A stretch of DNA of 64,000 nucleotides from Fulvia fulva (lineage: Eukaryota > Ascomycota > Dothideomycetes > Mycosphaerellales > Mycosphaerellaceae): positions 6,138,001 to 6,202,000 of the forward strand of contig NC_063013.1 in the NCBI RefSeq assembly GCF_020509005.1. The letters are read 5' to 3'. The notes below the pieces were generated by a model. That model searched no databases, was not told the origin of the DNA, and saw only the letters and a list, made by a program, of their open reading frames with translations. Below, piece after piece: positions 31,701 through 42,649 of this stretch (within the stretch, counting starts at the first letter, position 1; the number at the start of each line of letters is the position of its first letter). The position numbers and the translations under genes are program-made.

Positions 31701-33315
31701 CGCTTGTTCTTACCTTCTACGTCTCTATACCCTTTAGGGTTACGAGCTCTATGTCCCTACTTTCCGTAATCTCTAGGAGCTTACTACCTAGATATACGTA
31801 AGAGGGGGTGAATTCTAGACCCTACGTTAGGTAGTAGAGGTTGAAGTCGCCTAGGAGGATATAGTTTATGTCCCCTTAGTCGAGTACCTAGTCAAGTCGT
31901 ACTAGCGTGCCGAGGTCTCTACTCGTTCTTCCCTAAGGAGGAGGGTTATAGACGTTATATATCTAGATAGGTCCTTGACTCGTAGTGATTTAGATAGTCG
32001 TAATGTCTCCTTAACTCCCTTCCGGGTACGAGATTACCTTCTAGGCGTCCGTACGTAATACTTTACTAACGTATATATATGTCCTTAGGGTATAGCCTAT
32101 GCCTCCCTCGATAGCTATATAGTACCGTAGGTCGGTATAGGTAGTAGGTCTTCGAGTATATAGGTTGAGCTATAGCTCTTATATCGCTACGATATAATGC
32201 CTTTAGTCGTTAAGTTCCTAGAGGAAGTAGAGTTGAACCTTATCCTTACTTTTATTAATATTATACTATATAATAGTAAGGTTGGCTTATGTTAGTATTA
32301 CGGACTAGCTAGGATAAGGTCTATTAGGGTGCTTATTAGCTATATAGCTCCTTTGTTTATCGCGCTATCCTATTAGGTTAGTTAGTATTCGGTCGTTAGG
32401 GGGTACCTAAAGATTCGTATCTATCTAGCTTTATTTGCCGCCCTCTATAGCCCCCTTAGGCGTCCCGGCGGCGGGTAAGTGCTCTACTATATATTTTGTG
32501 TCGCTTTGTCTATCCTTTTCCTCTTTACGGCCTCGAATCCTCTATACTAGGAATTGCCGAGCGTTAGTATAGAGTACCTCGCCGGAGTTATTACCCTAGC
32601 CTAGCGGGCCTTTTCTTACGCTACTATCCTTATAGGGCATTAGTTCGAGTATACCGGGTGTTTACGGCCGTAGTACGCGTACCTCGATTCCTCCCGTAGG
32701 TATTATTTCCCCTAATACGGTCCTACGTAGTATAGGTACTTAGGGGTCTTCTCGGTGTACTTTAGCGCGATGTGGCCGTATTATTAGCAGTTGAAGCATT
32801 AGAGTACTCTATAGCTGCTCTTATATATCTCCGTGTCGAGGCGTTTGTATTACTAGAATAGTCCTCCTTCTAGGACCTAGTTCGCTTATTCCGCGGTAGC
32901 TATCTAGACGATTAGAGAGGAGTACGTCTTAGTAGCTTCGACGTTCCTATTTAGCTACGCTGCTTTAGTAAAGCGTACTCCCGGTAAGGTGTTCTAGTTC
33001 TATATCTAGAGTAGGGCGAGGTCGTTCTCTACCCTAAAGATCCTTAGTACCCTATAGGCTATTATCGTAAACTACTAGTAAGAGACCTTTACCGACCTCG
33101 CTACCTTAACTATCTAGTCCTTAAGGGTCTCGAGCTTTTGTCGGTCTGTCTCCTATACTATAAAGAGGCGTATTACTCCTCTAGGCTCGATTTTGGCTTC
33201 TACTATCTCCTTCTAGCCAATCCTATCTACTAGCTCCTTACTTATTAGGCCCTCTAGCTCTCGCTTCTCCTCCGGGTCCGTAACGTATACTCTAATAGCG
33301 TTGTTTATCCTTTAG
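28739..33315 (-). mobile_element. non-LTR retrotransposon (Tad1-like LINE), minus strand, RIP-decayed
   Basis: This 4577-bp element is flanked by a 16-bp TSD. On the minus strand it shows, 5' to 3': gag-type zinc knuckles near 32.6-32.85 kb (CFNC..YGH pattern, some Cys/His lost by mutation), an endonuclease block (LLGDFN near 31.86 kb), the reverse transcriptase motif GFIDDTNILA near 30.23 kb, and a C-terminal Cys/His block (EHMILRCPQW near 29.14 kb). Its 3' end resembles the plus-strand LINE copies further right (GGGTTTTCAC...CCCTTTG, then GCATAGGCC) and ends in a TA-rich tail, so it is a diverged member of the same clade. Reading frames are broken mainly by TAG. The 3'-most 0.7 kb (28.75-29.5) is far less mutated than the rest. 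Confidence 0.85.
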
Positions 33316-33331
33316 GGATAAGAGTAATATA

Positions 33332-33799
33332 GGGTAAGACGCTCTTACCGACCGTAATAATACTTAGTATATATATAAGAATCCGCGTTCCTTAGATTAG
33401 TTATCGCTCTTTAGCACTTTCGTACTCCTCTACCTATAAGTGACATTAGAGTCATCTAATCAATACTACCTTTACTATATTACGAGTGAACGTATTAGAG
33501 GCCTAGGTATTTGTACCCGCCGCGAAGGGTTAGTAGATAGTATCCTCGTACGTCTAAATTTAGAAAGGGGCTTTAGTATTCACCTCTCTAGAACTTACGT
33601 AACCTACGTCATTCTTATAAATAACTCTTGATTTATATATCTGATTTGACTTCGCTCCCCTCTAAATCGTCTCTTATTAATCTATTCCCTCGATAACTAC
33701 TATAATACCGGACTCGACTATTACTAACTACTATCTAATTAATAGTATCTACTTAAACACTACTACTAAGCCTACTAGGTAACACTATAACGGAATTAT
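33332..33799. other. RIP-mutated sequence, no element assigned
   Basis: TpA-rich, CpA-poor sequence between the LINE and the 2EXR relic. A 63-codon frame at 33440-33631 has no recognised motif. It may be the mutated 5' flank of the relic gene. Confidence 0.4.
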
Positions 33800-34598
33800 A
33801 ATAGCCTACTACTTTCTCCGCCTTCCTAGCGAGCTCTATAATAGGATCTACGAGCTCGCCCTCCTCGAACCTAACGGTATCCCTCTTACTATCGACGACG
33901 ATACTATTACTTCATCCCGCCGGACTCGCCCTTCTAACGATAACTTTAACTTCGCGGCTAAGTCTTACGCCTACTCTAGAACCCTCCTCCTCGGCCTCTC
34001 TTATATATAACGTTAGATCCGCGCCGAAACTCTTAAGATCTACTACTCTATTAACAAACTCGTTCTCTACTTTAAGGGTATATAAGTTCTAGGCTACCGC
34101 GGTAACGTCTAGAAAAGAGAGAATTAGGGCAACTAGTTAATAAAGTAGTATAAGATAATTAGTATCGATAAGGCGAAAGAGATCCGTAAGCTTCGCCTCG
34201 ATTTCGGGGCTATAGAGGGTAGTAGATAAGGAGACCTATACCTAGAGTTAGCGAATTCCTTTACGATAAGCGCGAGGAAGATACTATACCTAGAGCTTAT
34301 ACTAGTATTCGAGATTGACTTCGGCCGCTCGTATAAGAAGATTAGGGTACTCAAAAGTACTATTAAGGTTAAGCTAGGAGATCTAGAAGTAGCAAAGGAG
34401 GAGGTAAGGAGAGCGGTAAGGCTCGCGTACGAGTAGATCAAGATAATAAATAAAGTTCTATTTAGCCTATCGATATATATAAATAGGGAGGAGCTAGTAC
34501 TACTAAGCTTTCTTAGTAAGATCCTAGCTAAGGTCGAATCTTATCTACCTAAGGCTACGGGTAATACTATTAAGGACTCTAAAGACGATAAGTAGTAA
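33800..34598 (+). pseudogene. RIP-killed 2EXR (F-box-like) gene
   Basis: A single plus-strand frame of about 260 codons can be read through with only TAG/TAA interruptions and no frameshift. Near 33813 it gives FLRLPSELYNRIYELALLEP, the 2EXR hallmark. Near 34017 it gives IRAETLKIYYSINKLVLYF, the family's second block (usually R.IRAETLPIYYSTN). Downstream, EIRKLRLDFG and a charged helical tail continue in the same frame to TAA at 34596. The frame of all three blocks agrees (same position modulo 3). The stops sit where CAG, CAA or TGG codons are expected, so RIP is the likely cause. It is a different subfamily from the two intact 2EXR genes at 2.9-5.3 kb. Confidence 0.65.
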
Positions 34599-34949
34599 TA
34601 AGCGTATAACGAGATTACTATAGAGTACTATTAGGTATAGTACCCGCTATATAAAAGTACCGCGAACGAGCATTAGACACTATAATAATATAGGAAAGGC
34701 AAACTATTTAGAATACTAAGGGTTTAGTATATGTTCGACTAATAAGTAGGTATTACCTATAAGTATATTATCTAGCCTAGGTCTATACTATAATAGTATA
34801 TCGTACTTACCTACGGATTAACTCGCTTATTAATCTATTAATGATTCTTCTCCTAGTCGAGTACCCCGGTCTAGTATATAATCCTAAAGGTTTACTTATA
34901 TTTGCTCGCCCGGTTACTAAGTTAATACTCTAAAGTCCTATCGCTTTAT

Positions 34950-35370
34950 ATTAAACAAGTTGATGTTTTATAGAAAATAGCTTAAGATCGATAAGATCGA
35001 TTATAATATACTATAACTCCTTTCTATTAACGAACTTATAGACCTACGATCCTACGACGGGAGCTTCTAGCGCCTTAGTGCCTTTACTATCGACCTCGTT
35101 AACCTAGAACATATTCGTAATATTAGTTCGAAGTCCTACTTCTAATAGATACTAGCGGAACTATATAGTTTAGCTAGTAATATAGAGATAGGATACTAAC
35201 GGACTAGAAGTAAAGAGCCGGCTAGCCGCCGTATATAAAGCGTAGTTATTAAAAAGTTACTAAGGCTACGACGCTATAAGCGATATAGCGAGTCGGGGCA
35301 TAACGTACGTATCTATCAAGTAGACTCGCTAGATAGCGAAGAATCTAAAGAGGAATTGTCCTCCTAGTAA
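34950..35370 (+). pseudogene. relic with zinc-knuckle-like end (transposase or gag), RIP-decayed
   Basis: A degenerate frame near 35210-35350 reads RLRRYKRYSESGHN, then VRIYQVDSLDSEESKEELS. Reversing C-to-T type changes at single Cys codons would give a C..C....GHN...C knuckle followed by an acidic tail. Such an end is seen in fungal DDE transposases and in some gag proteins. Upstream, LAELYSLASNIEIGY is in the same frame. The evidence is thin and the class is not settled. Confidence 0.3.
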
Positions 35371-35445
35371 CGATTCTATAGGATGTCGTCGTATTAAGAT
35401 ACCGTCGTAATTAAAGTAGAAGTAGTATAGTTCTTAGCAAAAGTA

Positions 35446-35481
35446 GCCCGCTCGGTAGTATAGCCCGCTCGGTAGTAAAGC
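35446..35481 (+). repeat. short direct repeat, two adjacent copies
   Basis: AGCCCGCTCGGTAGTA occurs twice nearly back to back. No function is inferred. Confidence 0.5.
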
Positions 35482-35776
35482 AGGTTATAGAAGACTACTA
35501 GTAGTAGAAAAGCTACGAATACGAGTATTATGCCTTATATATAATCCCGTAAAGCGAGATATCAAACCTATAGAGTATAATTCTTCTTTACCGTACTATA
35601 TCTTATAATTAGTAAGGTATTATCGAGGAGTTATACTAGTAGTAACTTACGACTACGCTAAAAGATTCCTAGGCCCTCGTATACACCTCTACTAATAAGT
35701 CTCCTATACCCTATTAGTCTCTTAATAGCGCTACTAAAGTCGGCTAATATCCTCGCGTTTTATACTATAGCCTATA

Positions 35777-35948
35777 GCGAGGCAATATATAGAATCTACT
35801 AGGAGGTAATGTTCTTATATCCTAGAGTAATAATACCTATATAATAGAGTATTTAGCGTCTAGCGATTTGCTTACCGAAGCTCGATTTACTAGCGAGCGC
35901 TTCGTAACCTACCGAGCGTACAAATTTAACTTTACTAGGATACTAGTA
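35777..35948 (+). pseudogene. RIP-mutated fragment of the ASST-like gene
   Basis: These 172 bp align without a gap to exon 4 of the ASST-like gene (27984-28155), same orientation. By hand I count about 30 differences, of which all but one are C to T or G to A, mostly at CpA/TpG. Both edges are abrupt. It is the remains of a duplicated gene piece that was caught by RIP. Confidence 0.85.
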
Positions 35949-36559
35949 TTAATAAGTCGAGGGCCCCTTTAGATCCTGAAATTTGCGTATCGAATCTCGT
36001 TAATCTTTAACGGTTAATTACGTAGTAGGGGTATATAGGGGTACTACTAAGATATATATATTTAGGAGGCGACCTTAGTAGGAAGGTAGGATTTACGAAG
36101 AATCTCTCTATAAGGTAAAAATACGAGAATCTAAGAATTTTAGATTTATTATCTTTTAGGATTACTATATATATTTTACGGCCCGCGGACTAGTAAGTAT
36201 ATACACCTACGCGTAAGCTATCGTAGGGTTACTACGCGCGCCCTTACTTACTAGGGTAGTTAGTCGTCTATATTTTAGTAGTTAATAAGGGGGGGATTTA
36301 AGTATATACCCGGTAGTATTATTAGTACATTTTTGTAAAATTAAGGTTAAGGTCGACTCGAAGTCGAAATCTTAAGGTATTAAGGTACCTAGGGTTAAGG
36401 TCCTTAGTATTATATAAAGTAAGTATAACGTTACGAGCAAGGTTACGGTTACGAATAAGGTTATAAGTTTTAGTTATATCTTTATCGAGGTTCGAGTCCT
36501 TTACTAGTATTAGAGCTAGCTAAGAGTTACCGGAGAGTCTAACGAAGGTATATAGGCCT
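35949..36559. other. RIP-mutated sequence left of the Gypsy element
   Basis: Unassigned TpA-rich DNA. It was contiguous with 53751 onward before the Gypsy element inserted, as the TATAG duplication shows. A Lys/Val-rich degenerate frame near 36.3-36.5 kb has no recognised family. Confidence 0.4.
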
Positions 36560-36564
36560 TATAG
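36560..36564 (+). repeat. TSD of Gypsy element (left)
   Basis: TATAG directly before the LTR, matched by TATAG at 53746-53750. Confidence 0.8.
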
Positions 36565-36769
36565 TGTCACGAGACTATAGTACGAGAGTACAAGGGTAAA
36601 GTATTAACGAAGTCGATAGCTAAAGAGAGAAGAGAGTCTAAGAACGAGGCCTATACTTAAAGGCCGAGGGGTCGGGCGTCGGTATCGGGCCGAGCTTAGT
36701 CATTCGGATCACGTGACCAGGGGTCACGTGATCAGATTCGAATCCTTCACTTGCGGAGCGGCCGTAACA
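36565..36769 (-). repeat. 3' LTR of chromodomain Gypsy element
   Basis: A 205-bp LTR beginning TGTCAC and ending GTAACA (mutated GTGACA) as written on the plus strand. It is followed inward by CTACCCCCCCTCT, the complement of a polypurine tract, so this is the 3' LTR of a minus-strand element. It contains two CACGTG boxes (36710 and 36725), one more than the other LTR. Confidence 0.85.
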
Positions 36770-37624
36770 CTACCCCCCCTCTAAAATACCTTCGTCTCGA
36801 AGTATATATCCTTAAATCTCTCTTAGCGTAAACGCGAAAGCTTTATTATCGTCTATATCGTTCGTTTTGTCTATTAGCTCTAATAACTTACTAGAGATAG
36901 GTACTAAACCCTTTTAATATAGCTATCGTTAGTATTAGGCGTATAGTTATCCTAAACTAGAGCTATAGGGCTATTATCTTTACGTAGAGGCTATACCGTT
37001 ACGGTTAACTAAGATACTAGATATATTACGTTCGCGTTTAGTCTTATATCGACTAGGGTCTTATTCGGAATCTAATCTTCTAGCGGATAAAAGTTAATCA
37101 GTATAGACTTAGTTAGGTTATTATACTTAAAGTCTACGACTGCCTTCGGTATATCCTTATATACTACGCTCGCGGGCTCCTAGGTAGACTTACTACCTAA
37201 ATAGCCCTTCTATTTCACTAGTATAGTAATGCCTCTGCCCTTCGTCTTAGAATCTAGGGCGCGTTTAACCTCCTAGGTCTTGAACGTATTACTAGTTTTA
37301 TTAGTAACCTCGATCGGCGGCGGTCGTACGTTATCTTCTAGATCTACCGGTCGGAGAAGATTTAAATAGAAGGAGTTATGTACGCGGATCGTCTCTAGTA
37401 GGGTAATACTATACGTATTCTTACCGAGCGCGGTAGTAATTATTACCGGTCTAAACTATTTAATATTAAGCGTCTTAGCTAGGCGTAATGACTTCTAGTT
37501 CTTAGTATTAATATAGACACGGTCGCCTAGGCTATATCGCGGTAGTATAGTACGGTATATATTAGCGTTATCTACTTATAGGGCTTGATCGTAACGTAAG
37601 CATTCGTATAGATATATACGGAAG
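36769..37624 (-). pseudogene. Gypsy integrase C terminus and chromodomain, RIP-decayed
   Basis: Reading the minus strand, EVKRALDSKTKGRGITILVK, then KGYLGSKST and EPAS are in one frame with TAG in place of the expected Trp codons (Y-L-V-K-W-K-G-Y and T-W-E-P). This is the chromodomain fold signature that marks chromoviruses and usually directs integration to heterochromatin. It is followed by the polypurine tract and 3' LTR. LINE copy 1 separates it from the integrase core. Confidence 0.75.
37613..37624 (+). repeat. TSD of LINE copy 1 (left)
   Basis: TATATACGGAAG, repeated at 42638-42649. Confidence 0.85.
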
Positions 37625-40600
37625 AGAACCGTACTCGATTTGGACCCGGAGGGAGGTATACTAATAGAAGAAAGCGATCGATCTCTACGCTAAAACAAGA
37701 CACATTCGAAAGCTCTTATTAAGGCTATTCTAACGATATACAAAGCAGGCCACTGCCCCTAGGACTAGGACTAAGGGAGTTCTACCTTATTCAATCTGGA
37801 CAGCTTAAAGCTCTCTTCACCCTATTTCTTTAGCTCTAAACGCCGCGGAGGTGCCTAGCTACATTAGGCAACTCCTAGGTAATAGTAGCCTAGGCTACGG
37901 CACTAACGGCGCCTACGGCCCTATAGGCGAAGCCCCCCTAAGACAACTAGTAGCAACTTATAGAGGACGTAAAAAGTATAGAAACTAACGATCAGCTCCC
38001 TTACCGGTCTCTATAGGTAATGATCACTTAGCTACGTACGGCGCTTATACTGTCGTATCACCGAGGGCAATAAGAAATAAGGACGACGTCCTAGGCAATT
38101 AGTAAGCCCACCCGGAATCAACACCCCTATAGCTAGGTATCGGTCGCGGCATCGATACTAGGCCCCCGCCTAATGTACGATACAGTTACGATCCGTATTG
38201 TAGTAAAGGAAGACTAGGCCGAAGTTACGAAGCTATCGAATAAGGAGCTCGCCTAACGAATCAACTAACTAGGGGTGGTCGTAGTGAACTAATAGTCTAA
38301 CGGTACTCTATAGATCTATACTAGCTCTACTACTACTAGGAGGTACCTAGAGGCATAGCTATAGTAGGCATCTAAGGTTGCGGCATTAGCGAAGGTCTTA
38401 ACGAAACAATTCACGATCCTAGTCTACGACATGCCTAAGGAGTTTGACCTAACTAACTAGGGTTACCTACGCGCTCTCTAAGAGGACAACCCGGTCACTC
38501 TTAACTCTCTAATCCAGAAGGCGACTTGGCTCTATAGGAAATGGCCAGAAGGCAAGAAGGCCTCGGCGCTAATAATATAGCTACAAGACGCGAAAGCGGC
38601 GGATCTAGCGATAGAATAAGGCCTAGTCTAGTAATACAGCCTTAAGATAGTAGAAAAGTACTCCTCATCCTTTCGTGTCCTCTAATGCTTCAAATACTAA
38701 CAGGATAGACACTAAACCTACACGTACATAAACAAGTAGGCCTGCTCGAACTATATAGGAGACTATATGTCTAGGGACTATATATTGACTACGAGACGGT
38801 GCGCGAACTGTCCGGGGCACTACCTATCGTATAGTACGGAATGCCTATAGCGGAAACTAGCGAAAAACAAGGCAATCACAAACAGAACCGTCGCCCTAAG
38901 ATTCTACGGCGACCGTAAGGCTAGCCTACACCGGAACTAACTAGCGGCGGTCGGGTATAAGCGCCCTAGGGCCGAGAACGATGTAAAGGATACGTAACCT
39001 AGGGCGTACGGGAGGCCACGTACTCTGCTAGCTACGGCGAGGGAATCTAACTAGGCCCGGCTCCCCTTTAGTATATAGCCGATAGGCGTAGACTAGGACG
39101 TATAGGGTAGTAGGATATAGGACGATATAGAGGAAATGATTATCGATGCCGATAACTAGCCTCGACACGCTTAGCATTATCTAGTATAACGTCAACTATA
39201 GCAAGGATATAGTCCAGAACCATTTCCTATACGAGGCGGACCCGCGCGTCTACTACGTCCTTACAATCTAGGAGCTATAGATTAACCCGTACTATAAGAG
39301 ACTAACGACCTATAAGTTACTAGGCTATATAACATACCTACGAGGCGACGGCAGACCCCGTACGTGCTTCTATATTAGTAAGGATATACTAGAATCTAAC
39401 TAGGAGGTAGTGTACTACGTAGACGAAGAAGGCGGGGGTAATATTACCTCCCTCTACGTAGGTAGCACCTAGATATATAACCTATATATATAACCGCTAG
39501 CCTCGAGGTCTAGCCGCGACCTAGGGGTCTATAGACACCTAGACAGTACGCTTAAGAGACAAGGGTGCTATATCGTAGTAGGAGACTTTAATATTTACTA
39601 CCCTTCCTAGGAAAGCCTTATATAGCCGCACCCTATAGCCGACGAAGTACTCGACTTAATAGCGAGTAACGTAATTGCCCTTAATACCCCGAAGGACCTA
39701 GGTACCTAGAAGAGAGGGGGACTCTAAGGCACGATCGACCTCTCCTAGATCTTAGATAGCTAGTACTACACGGTAACCTACTATAGGATCGAATATAAAC
39801 TCGAGGCGTCGTTAGACCACATGCTAGTTAGGACCTCTATTACGATATAGATACAACGCATACTAGCGAGAACCCCTAAGCCAAACTAGAGAAAGGCCTA
39901 CTAGGCCAACATCTAGGCGTACCTCGATAACTTTAAGAGGCTAGTCTAGATCGCGTAGCAGTAATACAACAGTAAAGACGAGATAGACGAAGCAGTCTAG
40001 GGGTTAATAGACGAAATAAGAAAAGCGACCTCACTTTACGTTCCGCTTGCCTAACTAACGACATAGTCTAAACTATACTAGACGCCGGAGTGTACTACGG
40101 TAGTAAGAGAAGTAAGGAGAGCCCGCCGGGTGTGGACGAGCAGCTATAGCGAGGAGGCTTAGAACGTATATAGGGAGGTATACTAACAGAAGAAAGCTAT
40201 AATACGAAGGGAGAAAGTAGTCGGCTAGAGGGCTATAGTAGAAGAAATCGCCGGCAAGCTAGAGAGGATGTAGAAGCTAGCGAAATAGGCCCGACAGGAC
40301 CCTATATAGGGCCCCTCCTTCTCTATCCTAGCGCTATAATCGCCTAGTGGCCCGGTTAGCGACCCCGAGGCCAAGGCGCGTCTACTAGCTAGTAAGTTCT
40401 TCCCGCCCCTAGTCGAGGCTGATCTAAGCGACATAAACAGCTCTACTCCCCTAGCCCCTAGCATCGCGGTCTAATAGGAGGTGTCCGAGGGAGAAGTTGC
40501 CGCTATACTAAGGAAGTTGCCGGCAAAGAAAGCCCCGGGGCCGGATAGGATCCCAAACGAGCTACTAAAGAAGTGTAGAGATCAACTAGCCCTAGCAGTT

Positions 40601-42637
40601 ATAGCGATCTTTAACGCCTACCTATAGACCGGGTACCACCCGATAGCTTTTAAACAATCGACGACAATGGTCCTACGTAAGCCGTAGAAGGAAGACTATA
40701 CGTAGGTGAAGTCGTACCGCCTAATTACGCTCCTTAACACTCTTAAGAAGGCGCTTAAGAAGCTAGTTATAACGAGACTCTCCGAGGCGGTAGAGGAACA
40801 CTCCCTACTCCCGGACACCTAGATAGGTACGCGCCTATAGCGATCGACGCTATCCGCGATAGAACTTATCACCTCTTAGGTAAAGGCTATCTAGTATAAG
40901 AATAGGGACAAGGTGGCTTCCTTACTTAGCCTAGACATATCGGGAGCCTTCGACTACGTGTTATACCCGCGGCTACTCTATATCCTAAGGTCGAAAGGAC
41001 TCCCTAAGTAGCTTATTAACTTCGTACGGTCCTACCTCTAAAACCGTAGTACGTCGATCCTAGTCGGCTAGTATAGAAGCCCATTTTAAGTAGTCTATAC
41101 TAGAATCCCGTAAGGCTTAACGCTAGTACCTATTCTGTTCCTCTTCTTTATAGCGACGCTACTCCTAGCCCTAGAATCCTAGAATACCGCTACGAGCGGC
41201 TTCGTAGACGACATAAACATCCTAGCGTAGTCTTCCTCGACTAAGGGGAACTATAGGCTACTAGAAGAGAAGTATAAGATCTACGAGGACTAGGCTAGGA
41301 GGCACGGGGCTCGGTTTGCCCTAGAAAAGTACAATCTAATACAATTTACGGGCCGGCCACGGTTCTATAATATACAAGCTTCTATCTAGATATAGGGGTA
41401 CACAACTAACCCGGCAAATCAGCTTAGGATCCTCGGACTATAGGTAGACCCGGCGCTACGGTAGAGGAAGCACGTATAGGCAATATTACGGAAAGCTAAA
41501 CAGAATATAGCATCATACTAGAGGCTCACTACGTCTATATAGGGGGCGGACTTCCGGTAGTCACGACTTCTATATACGGCTATTATACGGCTAGTCCTTA
41601 CCTATAGTAGCCAAGTGTAGTCCTTAGGCGAGAGGGCCTACCTATCGAAGGGACTCGTCGCGCCGCTAGCGAAGATCTAAAACCAATGCCTAAGGAAGGT
41701 CACCGGGGTATATAAGTCGACACTAACGAGAATACTTAAGTACGAGACCGCTATACCGCCGATCGACCTATATATCTAGGGACTACGGACCTCCTACTTA
41801 GGCAAGTCGGCATAGTACCTAGTATAGAAGGTTATCGCTAGTGTAGTCGTAAGGGCCCGCGAATTAGTACTAGCGTATAGGGGCATTCGACCCGGAAACG
41901 AGCCGAACTACCGGGTAAGGGACGAATAGCTAGTAATATAATAGGAAGGTAAGAAATTGTTTATAGAGTAACTATAGAAAGAGAGGTGGAACAACCAGGT
42001 TATAGGGTATAGTGGACGCCCTTAGCTAGCGGGACAACCTAAGGAATAGTTAGCTACAAAATCCGCGGTTAAGTACCCCCCGAAGCTTATCTACTACCGC
42101 CTTACGAGGGTATAGAGTAGTATAGCAACCTAACTACGAAGCGAACATATCGGCCTCTAGGGGTACCTATTATAGAGGAAGGTTCTAGGATATACGAATA
42201 CTAGCTGCCCCTACGGCTATCGCTCCTAGAACGTACGGTACGTACTCCTCGTCTGTCCGAGGTAGTCGCTAGGAAGGGGGGAGTAGATAGTAAAGGCGAG
42301 GAACCGGACGATTAGGGCACTTCTTAACAACGCTAAGGACCTACGGCGTATTACGAACTAGATACTAGAGAAGGGCTGGCTAGAATAGTACCGCCTAGTA
42401 GGAGTAGTATAGGAAGAGAGGACACGACGTAGCGCGACGAGACCGGCTAGGAGCGGGGGCTAACGGGGTAGTGACATAGACTACGTACGTTCAGAGGGAA
42501 AGCTAAACTAGATAAGGAGTAGTCGGGGGCGGGAAGGGTTTTCACCTATTCGGGTTTCCCTTTATATATAACAATAGATATATACCTATATAGGCCGGAT
42601 AGGGTCCTAGAACAGGGGAATGACAAATCTATCTATC
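37625..42637 (+). mobile_element. LINE copy 1 (Tad1-like non-LTR), inserted in Gypsy integrase, heavily RIP-mutated
   Basis: This 5013-bp plus-strand element is flanked by a 12-bp TSD and ends in an ATCT-repeat tail (CAAATCTATCTATC). From 37677 on it aligns with LINE copy 2 at 46020. ORF1 carries a zinc knuckle near 38.7 kb (CFK start retained). ORF2 has an endonuclease block (VVGDFN near 39.58 kb), an RT start KAPGPD near 40.53 kb and GFVDDINILA near 41.2 kb. It has many more TAG/TAA stops than copy 2, nearly always where copy 2 has CAG, CAA or TGG. The first 52 bp differ from copy 2 and include 25 bp of its own ORF2 (see findings). Confidence 0.88.
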
Positions 42638-42649
42638 TATATACGGAAG

